From Oceanisphaera sp. IT1-181 (GTDB lineage: Bacteria; Pseudomonadota; Gammaproteobacteria; Enterobacterales; Aeromonadaceae), in contig NZ_CP136856.1 in NCBI RefSeq assembly GCF_033807535.1, forward strand, positions 1,855,001 through 1,919,000: 64,000 bases of DNA, written 5' to 3'. Within the stretch, counting starts at the first letter, position 1. Each line of letters begins with the position of its first letter. The position numbers and the translations under genes were made by a program. Below the pieces are notes generated by a model that saw nothing but the letters and a program-made list of their open reading frames with translations, ran no database searches and had not been told where the DNA came from. This document shows, piece by piece, positions 53,456-61,894 of this stretch.

Positions 53456-53839
53456 TCACTGCGACTCGATAACCCAATTAGCTCCTCCAGACCCAGCCTC
53501 ACTAAACTGGATATGCACGGGGTAGAGGGTGCCACAACCAGAAACAATCCATTTTTCTCGCCAAACACGCATTCCCGGCTGCCCAACAGGATTTTGCATA
53601 ATCCAGGGATCAAATGCCTCGGGTCTGGAGCAGCCCAGTGTTGCCACTTTAGCTGCCACACCAATACTGGCGTCACTGATAAGCTGTTGATTTGCCATTG
53701 AGCCTTTTGCAATAGGCACGGCTTCACCATCAGATGAGGCAAGGCTTATTGAAACATCTGTATTGGCTGCAAAAAGGGGGGGACTAATAAAAAACGCCAG
53801 TAACACGGCGCTAATCACAATAGAAAATAAACTCGGCAT
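53456..53839 (-). CDS. Secreted hypothetical protein
   Basis: 127 residues. A signal peptide (ends LFAA, about residue 24) is followed by a mature part with two cysteines (TLGCSRP and VSGCGTLYP) and the segment FDPWIMQNPVGQPGMRVWREKWIV. It looks like a small periplasmic domain with one disulfide. AAGGAGAG lies upstream of the ATG. I do not recognise the family. Confidence 0.65.
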   Translation of the reverse strand: MPSLFSIVISAVLLAFFISPPLFAANTDVSISLASSDGEAVPIAKGSMANQQLISDASIGVAAKVATLGCSRPEAFDPWIMQNPVGQPGMRVWREKWIVSGCGTLYPVHIQFSEAGSGGANWVIESQ

Positions 53840-53971
53840 TGGCTCTCCTTGCGGTTATCACCTAAAGCATATTGACGCCATCTTCATGAGGGCAACTAAT
53901 GACACCATCAACCATAGTTAACGATTTGGCATTATGCTCCTCTATAAACATCTAAATTTCAGCCATTAACG

Positions 53972-54619
53972 TTAAGAGGGAAAAACCACCACGTCATCGC
54001 CCTCTTGCCATGGCTGAAACTTAGACATGGCTTGTAGAAAGCATGCGTGTTCTAGCCAGTGCTGTAGCCACAACTGCAGCTTTGGGTACGGTAGGCGGTA
54101 AAAAACCTCACGATCCACATGGGCAAATTGGCGAACAAACGGCATGATGCCAATATCGGCAATGGTCGCGTTATCGCCCATTAGATAAGGGTTTTTAGTC
54201 AGCAACGCCTCTAAAACCTGTAAAAAGGCTTCACCCCGTTGCCGATACTCGGCCTGAGTCATGTCAGGATGACGATCCGCGTATTTATAACGATCCAGCC
54301 AATGTTTAAATTCGTTGTCGTTTTGCTCGATCAAGGCGTTGGCCTGCTGCAAAACTTTTGCATCTAACAGCCCTTGTGGGTCTTGCTGCTCAAGCGCCCA
54401 CACCATTATCTCCCGGCTCTCTTCAATCACAGCACCATCAGCAAGTTGTAACACAGGCACTGTGCCTTTCGGGCTAATCGCTAGCATCTGGGTAGGTTTG
54501 TTTTTCAGGGTTACCTCCCGCAGCTCCACCTGCAACTCAGCAAACAAGATGCCCAGACGAGCGCGCATGGCATAGGGACAGCGACGAAAAGAGTACAAAA
54601 GATGATGTGAGGAAGTCAT
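53972..54619 (-). CDS. Glutathione S-transferase family protein
   Basis: 215 residues. The thioredoxin-like N-terminal domain has the redox-like motif SFRRCPYAMRARLG and the glutathione cis-proline region KGTVPVLQL..GAVIEESREIM. The C-terminal domain is all-helical, with NATIADIGIMPFVRQFAH, a typical GST N-cap motif (ADI). The cysteine at the active position points to the omega/beta-like or glutaredoxin-2-like group. The start at 54619 gives the standard length; the ribosome binding site is weak. Confidence 0.87.
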   Translation of the reverse strand: MTSSHHLLYSFRRCPYAMRARLGILFAELQVELREVTLKNKPTQMLAISPKGTVPVLQLADGAVIEESREIMVWALEQQDPQGLLDAKVLQQANALIEQNDNEFKHWLDRYKYADRHPDMTQAEYRQRGEAFLQVLEALLTKNPYLMGDNATIADIGIMPFVRQFAHVDREVFYRLPYPKLQLWLQHWLEHACFLQAMSKFQPWQEGDDVVVFPS

Positions 54620-55071
54620 GGCTATTTTTCGCTGTTGAGTCGAGATCAGTGGGCTCAGCATCGCTGATACCAGTGGTGACTTAATGTCACTCTTGATCTC
54701 TGTTGTGGGTGAAAGTCGGTATGGATTTATAACATCAACTGACTAAGTAATGCCTCAAACGCAGGTACTACTACGCTGCGACCGTGTAATTTGCCATGTT
54801 CAGGCTCTTTAAAACTAAGGTTTACCGCTATTTTTACACGCTTAAGTCCGTGATTTACGCGAAAAAAAGATGGCGATCTGGCAGGCTACCGCCGAGCCTT
54901 GTAGGCAACTACTGCCTCCTTTACGATTTAACTTAACCTTTGTCACCTGCTTTGCGGCTTGATTTACAGCTGTTATTTTCAGCTAGATTTTAAATCTCAA
55001 ATGAAGCTGGCAGATTATAAGCAATGTGGGCTGAGAATATAAGCGCGATATTTTTGCGAATGCAATAGACA
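54620..55071. other. Intergenic region
   Basis: About 450 bases without a gene or a repeat that I can see. It separates the GST gene from the terminator of the oxidase operon. Confidence 0.45.
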
Positions 55072-55103
55072 ATAAAAAGCCGCCTTATTTTCATAAGGCG
55101 GCT
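55072..55103 (-). terminator. Terminator of the oxidase-cytochrome-RidA operon
   Basis: AGCCGCCTTAT (55078-55088) pairs perfectly with ATAAGGCGGCT (55093-55103). Leftward, TTTTTATTG follows. Confidence 0.9.
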
Positions 55104-55142
55104 GTTAGCCAATAAACTTAAACCTACATTAGTTCAGGTTGA

Positions 55143-55655
55143 TTAAGGGCGTACGGCAGAGACTTCAATTTCGATTAACCAGCCTGGATTAACCAGCGCG
55201 GCCACTTCTACTGCTGAGCGTACCGGTAAGTTAGGCTGTTCTTTGGTGCCAAAAAACTGAGTGTAGCCTTTCATAAAACCAGAAAAATCAACTTTGCCTT
55301 CTTCTGCCACCAAGAACACCTGCATGCGATACACATCGCCCATGGTGAGGTTGAGGCTCTCTAAATTTTTCTCGATTGCCTTTAAGGTAGAGACGGTTTG
55401 TTCTTCTATGGTACCGAAAGCTTTTAAGCTATTAGGGTCGGCTTTATCGTCAATCACCGTGGGTACTTGGCCACTTAAGTGCACCACTGTTTTATTGGCC
55501 GGCACTTCTACCGCCAATGAGATAGGAAAGTCAGAGTTTGGGAGTTTATGGCGGATTAGCTCACCTTCTGCCGCTTGAGCTGAACTTGCGGCAGTCAGCA
55601 TCATGAGGCCCATGGCTAAACCGGACATTTTGTAGCCAGAAATCAGTGTGCTCAT
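55143..55655 (-). CDS. Exported RidA-family imine deaminase
   Basis: 170 residues: a signal peptide (ends AQAA, about residue 29) plus one RidA/YjgF domain. The arginine that holds the substrate carboxylate in RidA is present (LPVRSAVEVAAL), and so is the C-terminal EIEVSAVRP. RidA hydrolyses 2-imino acids or enamines to keto acids and ammonia. Most RidA proteins are cytoplasmic; export here fits the upstream exported amine oxidase. GGAG precedes the ATG. Last gene of the operon. Confidence 0.88.
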   Translation of the reverse strand: MSTLISGYKMSGLAMGLMMLTAASSAQAAEGELIRHKLPNSDFPISLAVEVPANKTVVHLSGQVPTVIDDKADPNSLKAFGTIEEQTVSTLKAIEKNLESLNLTMGDVYRMQVFLVAEEGKVDFSGFMKGYTQFFGTKEQPNLPVRSAVEVAALVNPGWLIEIEVSAVRP

Positions 55656-55733
55656 TTAAGCTCCTTAAGGGGTTAGCATTGAGTGTTAAACATTTTTATG
55701 GATGGATAAATATTTAATTCAGCACCCTATTTA

Positions 55734-55759
55734 CGGCGCCAAGCTTTCGCTTGGCGCCG
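55734..55759 (-). promoter_or_regulatory. Intercistronic hairpin with GAAA loop
   Basis: CGGCGCCAAGC (55734-55744) and GCTTGGCGCCG (55749-55759) are perfect complements. In the leftward RNA the loop is GAAA, a stable GNRA tetraloop. No T-run follows, so it is more likely an mRNA stabiliser or expression-setting element between the cytochrome and ridA than a full terminator. Confidence 0.6.
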
Positions 55760-55765
55760 CTTAGT

Positions 55766-56170
55766 TTAGCGTTTAGTCACCGCTTTTACCTCTTCTAGGG
55801 TGACTTTTTCTGGGTAATCGTTACCAAAGTGAGTGCGCACATAGTTTACAACTTCCACTATCTGCTCGTCTGAGAGGTAACTCTTAAAACTCGGCATGCC
55901 GCCAAAACCATTGGTTAGCACATAAATGGGGTAACCTGCGGCGCTGAGCTTAGGATTATTAGCAAGGGCCGGATAAAAACCGGCGCCCGTGTGCACACCT
56001 TTACCGTCTTCCATGTGGCAGCCTTGGCAAATGCTGCTATACAGCTCTTCACCGGTTTTTTGCTCAAACTGGCCACTCTCAGAGACGCTGGGAGTGCCTG
56101 CTAACGCCCCAACGCTCATCAAAGAACTGGCAGCTAGCATAAGAGCGGATGTGGTTAACTTTTTCATCAT
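55766..56170 (-). CDS. Periplasmic c-type cytochrome
   Basis: 134 residues with a signal peptide (ends GALA, about residue 25). Heme motif CQGCH; the axial Met is likely in GGMPSFKSYL. Class I, one heme, about 11 kDa mature. It should take electrons from the oxidase encoded just upstream and pass them to the respiratory chain. Two adjacent ATGs are possible (56170, 56167); GGAG fits the second better. Nine bases after the oxidase stop. Confidence 0.92.
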   Translation of the reverse strand: MMKKLTTSALMLAASSLMSVGALAGTPSVSESGQFEQKTGEELYSSICQGCHMEDGKGVHTGAGFYPALANNPKLSAAGYPIYVLTNGFGGMPSFKSYLSDEQIVEVVNYVRTHFGNDYPEKVTLEEVKAVTKR

Positions 56171-56179
56171 TAACTCCTA

Positions 56180-57790
56180 TTAAGCTTCAGTTTTTTTGGC
56201 TGCTTGGGCATGAGCATGCAAGCGATTCACGGCATCCAGTGACGATAAGATTGCGCCTTCCATCCACGCAGGAATATAAGAGGCGTGCTCACCGGCTAAG
56301 ACGATACGGTTATCCATTTCACATAAGTTTTTATAGTGTTTTTCGCGTGATTCTGGCGTCCATAGGCCGTAACAACCGTTGGTCCACGGCACTTTGTGCC
56401 AGGCTACCGCGATACCGTTATCAAACTCTTCTTTGTATTGCGGGTGTATTTGTGCGCCATATTCTAGGGCCTTTTTCACCCGCATTTCGGGTGACATGGC
56501 GGTAAATTCGTAAGAGTTCTCATCCCACAAATAGCCGCCCAGCAACACGCCTTTACCACCGGAGTGATAATCGGTGCTGGGGTAACTGATCATTTCTATC
56601 GGCAGATCCGTGTAGCTGATGCCGCCGTAAATATGTTCATCTTCTTCCCAGAAGCGACGCTTAAACTGCAAGCCCACTTTCACACTGGTATCGTAAGGTA
56701 CGGCGCGAATGGCACTGCTCAACTTACCGCTAAAGTTGGCGGGGATCTGGCCCAGAATAGACAATGGTATGGTACACACGCACCAGTCCGCAGACTCGGT
56801 CATGGTGTCGCCGGGCTTTTCGCTGTCTACATAGCTGACCGTAACGCCTTTATCATCCTGATGGATTTTGGTGACTTTACTGCTGTAGCGAATAAGGCTA
56901 CCCAGTTCTTTTTCAAAGCCTTTGGCAATCATGTCCATGCCGCCGATGGGCTGAAAAATCGTGCTTTGGTATTCAAACAGGTTACCCGTTTGCAGGTGCT
57001 TCCATAAGTCAGAGTTGAGCAACTCTATGCCGCCCATGGGATCGGACAGCTGGGCGTCCGGCATTAGGCCGCCGCCGGGCATAACATCGTAGCCGCGCAT
57101 TAAGCTGGCTTCTACAGACTTCACGTATTTGTCGTCACCGTTGAGCGATCCCCATTGGCGCATCACTAACAGCAGCCGCTCGGTATCATCTTTGCTCATG
57201 GCATCGTCTAGGCCTTTCTGGTTTACGCACTTGGCCAGCAATTCTGCAATGTGCCCTTGAAAGTCTGCGTTAACCTCACGATAGCGCTTTGGCTTACCGC
57301 CAAAGGCTTTAGTGCTGTGCACATAGGCGTTGTGGTTAATTTGGCTAAAGACTTCCAGCTTCACGTTAAACTGTTTGCAGTAATGCAATACTGCATGGTG
57401 ATGGTAAGGAATGCGCCACGGGCCTGGGTTGATATATAAGCCTTCATCAAATTTACACTCTTGCTTAGCCCCACCTAATTCGGTGTAAGAATCCCCCCCT
57501 CTTAAGGTCCAACAACGCCCGCCGGCTTTTTGGTTGTATTCCAATAACTTAACTTGATAACCGGCTTTACGTAATTCATAGGCTGCTGTCATGCCGGCTA
57601 GGCCTGCGCCTAAGATCAACACGGTCGAGCCTTTAGGGGCCTCGCCCGAGAGTTGGTAGTTGTCTTTATCAAATTTAGATTCACTGGCAAAACCTAAGGT
57701 GGTCATCGCCTGATACATAGCGGCGGCGCCGGCGGTTTTACCAATCCAAGATAATACTGCGCGTCTACTTACACCTCGAGTGGGTTCCAT
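56180..57790 (-). CDS. Exported flavin amine oxidase
   Basis: 536 residues. The N-terminus has a Tat-type signal (VSRRAVLSWIGKT, residues 7-19). The FAD-binding motif is ILGAGLAGMTAAYELRKAGYQVKLLEYNQKAGGR (about residues 58-91, given in part), and the C-terminal flavin-contact segment is LAGEHASYIPAWMEGAILSS. This is the flavin monoamine oxidase/L-amino-acid oxidase family; the substrate could be an amino acid or amine. It is the first gene of a three-gene operon with a cytochrome c and an exported RidA, so it may act as a dehydrogenase that feeds electrons to the cytochrome. Confidence 0.9.
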   Translation of the reverse strand: MEPTRGVSRRAVLSWIGKTAGAAAMYQAMTTLGFASESKFDKDNYQLSGEAPKGSTVLILGAGLAGMTAAYELRKAGYQVKLLEYNQKAGGRCWTLRGGDSYTELGGAKQECKFDEGLYINPGPWRIPYHHHAVLHYCKQFNVKLEVFSQINHNAYVHSTKAFGGKPKRYREVNADFQGHIAELLAKCVNQKGLDDAMSKDDTERLLLVMRQWGSLNGDDKYVKSVEASLMRGYDVMPGGGLMPDAQLSDPMGGIELLNSDLWKHLQTGNLFEYQSTIFQPIGGMDMIAKGFEKELGSLIRYSSKVTKIHQDDKGVTVSYVDSEKPGDTMTESADWCVCTIPLSILGQIPANFSGKLSSAIRAVPYDTSVKVGLQFKRRFWEEDEHIYGGISYTDLPIEMISYPSTDYHSGGKGVLLGGYLWDENSYEFTAMSPEMRVKKALEYGAQIHPQYKEEFDNGIAVAWHKVPWTNGCYGLWTPESREKHYKNLCEMDNRIVLAGEHASYIPAWMEGAILSSLDAVNRLHAHAQAAKKTEA

Positions 57791-58323
57791 ATTCGTTTAT
57801 CTCCAGCAGCTGTTTCATGTTAGCACCCCATTTATTTGGCATAGGGTTGGCAAATATTGTGCTGATGCCGTTGCTCTACCTAACCTGAGTGAGGGCCGAG
57901 TAGTGAGAGCTTGGCTTAAAACTGAGCTTAGACCAAGGTTGCACTTTTGTTTATAAACCGTTAAATAATAGCTTGCTAACAGTGAACTAGGCCTAAATAA
58001 AAGCAAATAACAGATTAAAGAACATACTGAATTAATATTAACCAACGAAATGACTCAAACTAGTCTGCCTTTGTAGCTAGAAGTTATAGGTAGATTGAGA
58101 GCATCAATACTGCGCTCAGTAAGGGGAAAGTTTTCGGCTCATAACAGCTAACTACTTAGTGATCTTAGTATTTTTTATGTGGTGATTAATCGTAAGCCTT
58201 TGATAACTAACATGGCACTAAATGCTGTGTTACCCTAACTCGTCGCATTGCTGCTGTAAGTATAAGCAATGCCAGCATCTTCATTCCTAATTCATAACGC
58301 TGACCGCCGATCGGAGGCCACTG
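57791..58323. other. Intergenic region between divergent genes
   Basis: About 530 bases holding the promoters of the oxidase operon and of the mechanosensitive channel gene. AT-rich in the centre; no repeat or gene supported. Confidence 0.5.
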
Positions 58324-60738
58324 GTGAACCAATTGAAATCTCTCACGCTGCTGCTCTTATGGATGCTTTGTGCTCCTTTAATGAGCGTGGCGCATGCCCA
58401 AAGCGCGACTACACCCTCTCCTGCACCTTATGAGGCGCTTGCTGAAATTTTAGAAAATGAGCAAACCCGTACTCAGCTTATTGAGCAACTGCACTTACTG
58501 TCTGAGCAGCAAAAACTGCCTGCATCACAAACCCAAGCAGCGCAAGGCTCGCCCGCAGCATCGCCTAGCGAGCAAACGGGTGAGCCTTCAAAAACGAAAC
58601 AACTGGCTGACACCACCCGCAACATTGCCGGTGATATGGGCAAGCAGTTTCATAGCTTGGCCAACGTTATCCAATCACTGTTAATGGGTGATATAGATGG
58701 CGATAACGGCAACTTTAAAATGAGTAAGTTTGTTAGCGCCAGCATTAATCTGGGTTTGGTGATTATCGCCACTTGGGTAATATTTTGGCTGTTACGCCGT
58801 TTGGCCCGCCCTATCTTTACGCGTTTAAGCCATTGGTCACGCCATAGTGAAAGCATTCATGAACATAATGCCGTTACTCATAACGATAAAGCTACCAACG
58901 AAGCCAATAGCCCAAACAAAACGCCGGTTTTGCGGTTAGTGGTCGGGGTGGCTGTCGCGGCCGTAGTGGATGTATTGGCACTCGGTTTGGCGTATGCCGC
59001 GGGTAGCTTGATTGCCACCTTTGTGATTGGCCAAACCGGTGAGCTCACCACGCAGGCTTCATTATTTTTAAATGCCTTTTTGGTGATTGAGTTATTGAAG
59101 GCCGGCTTAAGAGTCTTGTTCTCGTCGGGTTATGACGGCTTGCGCTTATTGCCCATCAACGGGCAAGAAGCCCGCTACTGGAACCGCTGGTTTGCGCTGC
59201 TGATCGGCTTAGTCGGCTATGGGGTTATGGTATTGGAGCCCTTGGTCAACATTAATGTATCTCCCACCTTGAGCCAGGCCATTAATACCTTAATTATGCT
59301 GGTGGCCTTTATTTATGCGGTGATCGTTATCCTAAAGAATCGTCTGCGACTGCGCCGGGCGATTCGACTGCAAGCCGAAAAAAGTACCCTCTCTGCCGGG
59401 CAATTTAGCCTGATCTTGTTATCCCGTACTTGGCATTTAATTGCACTGGCCTACTTTGCTACCGTGTTTGTGCTGACCCTGCTCAGCCCCGCCGAAGCAC
59501 TGCCCTTTGTGCTGTATGCCACGCTGAAAACGCTGGCGGTGATTGTGGTGGCAATTTTGTTGTCGACCTTGCTCAGCCAAACCATCGGCCGTCACATTAA
59601 CTTATCGGACGATTTACGCCGTAAGCTGCCGTTGCTGGAGCCACGCATTAATAGTTATGTGCCAACGGCGCTGCGTTTTTTACGGATACTCATAGTAAGC
59701 ATGGCGGTGCTGTTAGTGCTGAACGCTTGGTACATCGTGGATTTAAACGCCTGGTATGAGTCTGAAGCTGGCGGCAAGCTAATGAGCAAAGTGATTGCCG
59801 TGGCCATTATTTTGGCGGTCGCCGCCCTGCTATGGGTGTTATTGGCCAGCTTAATTGAGCATAAACTGAACCCCGAAACTGGATCAGGTCAGCCCTCTGC
59901 GCGCGCGCAAACGCTGTTATTGCTGTTTAGAAACGCCTTGGCCATTACCTTGGCCACCATGACCTTTATGATTGCCCTCTCACAGATTGGCATTAATATT
60001 GGCCCGCTGATCGCCGGTGCCGGTGTGCTAGGTTTGGCCATTGGTTTTGGTGCGCAAAAACTGGTGCAAGACATAATTACCGGCGTATTTATTCAAATAG
60101 AAAATGCCATGAATACCGGTGATGTAGTGACCTTAGCGGGTATTACTGGCACCGCCGAGCGCTTAAGCATTCGCTCGGTGGGCATACGTGATATAAACGG
60201 CACCTATCATATTATTCCCTTCTCCAGCGTAGATACGGTGTCTAACTACATGCGTGAGTTTGGTTACCATGTAGGCGTATACCGCGTGGCGTATCGCGAA
60301 AGCATAGACGCGGCCATTGAGCAGCTGCAGCTTGCCTTTGATGAGCTGGCCGCCAATAAAGACATGAAACACGAAGTGCTGGATGCACTGGAAGTGTCGG
60401 GTGTGGTGGCCTTGGCCGACAGCTCGGTGAATATTCGGGTTCGCATTAAAACCACACCGGGTATGCAATGGGCCGTAGGGCGCGCTTATAACCGCTTAGT
60501 GAAGCAGTACTTTGAGCAGGCCGGTATCGAAATTCCGTTCCCGCACAGTACTGTTTACTTTGGCGTCGATAAAGCAGGGAGTGCACCTGCGGCTAACGTG
60601 CAGCTTATGGAGCAAGCAGTTGAGCTAGCTGCGACTGAAGAACGCCAAGCTAAGCCCTTGAGTGTGAAGTTGAAAGCTAAATCCAGTGCTGCATCAAACC
60701 CCAGTGATGATGCCCCAATGACAACGACGACTAGTTAG
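58324..60738 (+). CDS. Mechanosensitive ion channel, YbiO-like
   Basis: 804 residues. A signal peptide (ends AHAQ), a periplasmic stretch, then about ten or eleven membrane helices, and the MscS core near residues 555-620: GPLIAGAGVLGLAIGFGAQKLVQDIITG, then FIQIENAMNTGDVV. The C-terminal cage domain ends near 760, with a polar tail. This is the layout of the E. coli moderate-conductance channel YbiO (741). It protects cells on osmotic downshock. Start GTG with GGAGG upstream. Confidence 0.9.
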   Translation: MNQLKSLTLLLLWMLCAPLMSVAHAQSATTPSPAPYEALAEILENEQTRTQLIEQLHLLSEQQKLPASQTQAAQGSPAASPSEQTGEPSKTKQLADTTRNIAGDMGKQFHSLANVIQSLLMGDIDGDNGNFKMSKFVSASINLGLVIIATWVIFWLLRRLARPIFTRLSHWSRHSESIHEHNAVTHNDKATNEANSPNKTPVLRLVVGVAVAAVVDVLALGLAYAAGSLIATFVIGQTGELTTQASLFLNAFLVIELLKAGLRVLFSSGYDGLRLLPINGQEARYWNRWFALLIGLVGYGVMVLEPLVNINVSPTLSQAINTLIMLVAFIYAVIVILKNRLRLRRAIRLQAEKSTLSAGQFSLILLSRTWHLIALAYFATVFVLTLLSPAEALPFVLYATLKTLAVIVVAILLSTLLSQTIGRHINLSDDLRRKLPLLEPRINSYVPTALRFLRILIVSMAVLLVLNAWYIVDLNAWYESEAGGKLMSKVIAVAIILAVAALLWVLLASLIEHKLNPETGSGQPSARAQTLLLLFRNALAITLATMTFMIALSQIGINIGPLIAGAGVLGLAIGFGAQKLVQDIITGVFIQIENAMNTGDVVTLAGITGTAERLSIRSVGIRDINGTYHIIPFSSVDTVSNYMREFGYHVGVYRVAYRESIDAAIEQLQLAFDELAANKDMKHEVLDALEVSGVVALADSSVNIRVRIKTTPGMQWAVGRAYNRLVKQYFEQAGIEIPFPHSTVYFGVDKAGSAPAANVQLMEQAVELAATEERQAKPLSVKLKAKSSAASNPSDDAPMTTTTS

Positions 60739-60762
60739 TCGTTAGTTCGTTTTTATAACGTT

Positions 60763-60793
60763 AAAAGGCCACGCAATTGCGTGGCCTTTTTTT
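60763..60793. terminator. Bidirectional terminator between channel and EAL genes
   Basis: AAAAGGCCACGCAA (60763-60776) is followed directly by its complement to 60790, with T-runs on both strands. It serves both convergent genes. Confidence 0.9.
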
Positions 60794-60806
60794 AGTTTTT
60801 TAAAGC

Positions 60807-61604
60807 TTAGACACTACTACTCTGTTCATAAGTATCGACCAAATCAGAAAAGTTCACCTCCGGCAAATACTCAAAGCCGGGCTTGGCAAACAAGTAGCCT
60901 TGCATCAGCTCCACACCTGCTTCGCGCAGCCAATGATATTCGCCTAGGGTTTCTATGCCTTCGGCCAGTGGCGTGACGTTAAGATCGGCAAACATACTTA
61001 GGCAATTTTTGACTATGACTTGGCGTACTTTATCTTGTTGGATGTTACGAATAAGCTCCATATCCAGCTTAATAATATCGGTTTGAAAGTCCGCTAATAA
61101 ATTAAGGCCGGAATACCCCGAGCCAAAATCATCGGTGGCCGTGGTGAAATTTAGCTGCTGATAATATTCAATTACCCGCTGAATATGCTTATTATCCTCG
61201 AGCTTTTCGGTCTCAGTAAACTCAAATATAATACGCTCGATAGGAAAGTTATGCTCTTTGGCTGCCGCAAGCGTGGTGCGTATACAACGCTCAGGTTGAG
61301 AAATAGCATTAGGCAGAAAGTTAATGCTGAGCATAGTGCTCACCTCGAGCTTAGCTGCCAAAGCGATGGCCTTAACTCGGCACAGCTGATCAAATAAGTA
61401 GCGGTTCTCATCGTTAACCTTGGAAATAATAGAGTACGCCGACTCATTATTTAGGCCACGAACCAGCGCCTCATAACCAAATATGGTTAAGGATTGGCAA
61501 TTAATGATCGGCTGAAACGCCATGGTAAAATCAAAATCCAGCGCCTCTTTATTCACACATTGGCTACAATACACTTGCTCGCAGCCTCCTGTTTTACCGT
61601 TCAT
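60807..61604 (-). CDS. EAL-domain cyclic di-GMP phosphodiesterase
   Basis: 265 residues. A short head with three cysteines (Cys8, Cys13, Cys16 in GCEQVYCSQC) is followed by one complete EAL domain: FGYEALVRG, INFLPN, EFTETE, TDDFGSGYSGL, IKLD, AEGIE and MQGYLFAKP. All metal and catalytic residues appear present, so it is likely active on cyclic di-GMP. No GGDEF or membrane part. The cysteine head may bind metal or sense redox state. Confidence 0.9.
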   Translation of the reverse strand: MNGKTGGCEQVYCSQCVNKEALDFDFTMAFQPIINCQSLTIFGYEALVRGLNNESAYSIISKVNDENRYLFDQLCRVKAIALAAKLEVSTMLSINFLPNAISQPERCIRTTLAAAKEHNFPIERIIFEFTETEKLEDNKHIQRVIEYYQQLNFTTATDDFGSGYSGLNLLADFQTDIIKLDMELIRNIQQDKVRQVIVKNCLSMFADLNVTPLAEGIETLGEYHWLREAGVELMQGYLFAKPGFEYLPEVNFSDLVDTYEQSSSV

Positions 61605-61894
61605 CAGTCTCTCCTTGTACCGCTAAAGGTCAACAGACCCTAATAACAAGCCACCGCTGTTACTGATTAAGCAAAGCTTTATAGACCTCAGCCTAGCTTA
61701 CTCAAGCGAAGCGGTATAAAAAGGGCGCGAATATGAGTGTCTAGGTGAGCATTACCCTGCGATAAATACATATCGCCCTACTTTCTTGCTCATTAGTAGC
61801 AGGTTAGGTATTGATAGTGTTCATCTCATTAACCTGCTGCTTAAACAAGCTGTGCAGCTTGCTTGAGCCATGGGTAATTTTTTAAGGAATTAAC
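61605..61894. promoter_or_regulatory. Leader of the MFS exporter gene with an inverted repeat
   Basis: AGCAGGTTA (61798-61806) and TAACCTGCT (61830-61838), a perfect 9-base inverted repeat with 23 bases between, lie about 60 bases before the exporter start. It could be an operator. The rest of the gap shows nothing. Confidence 0.45.
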
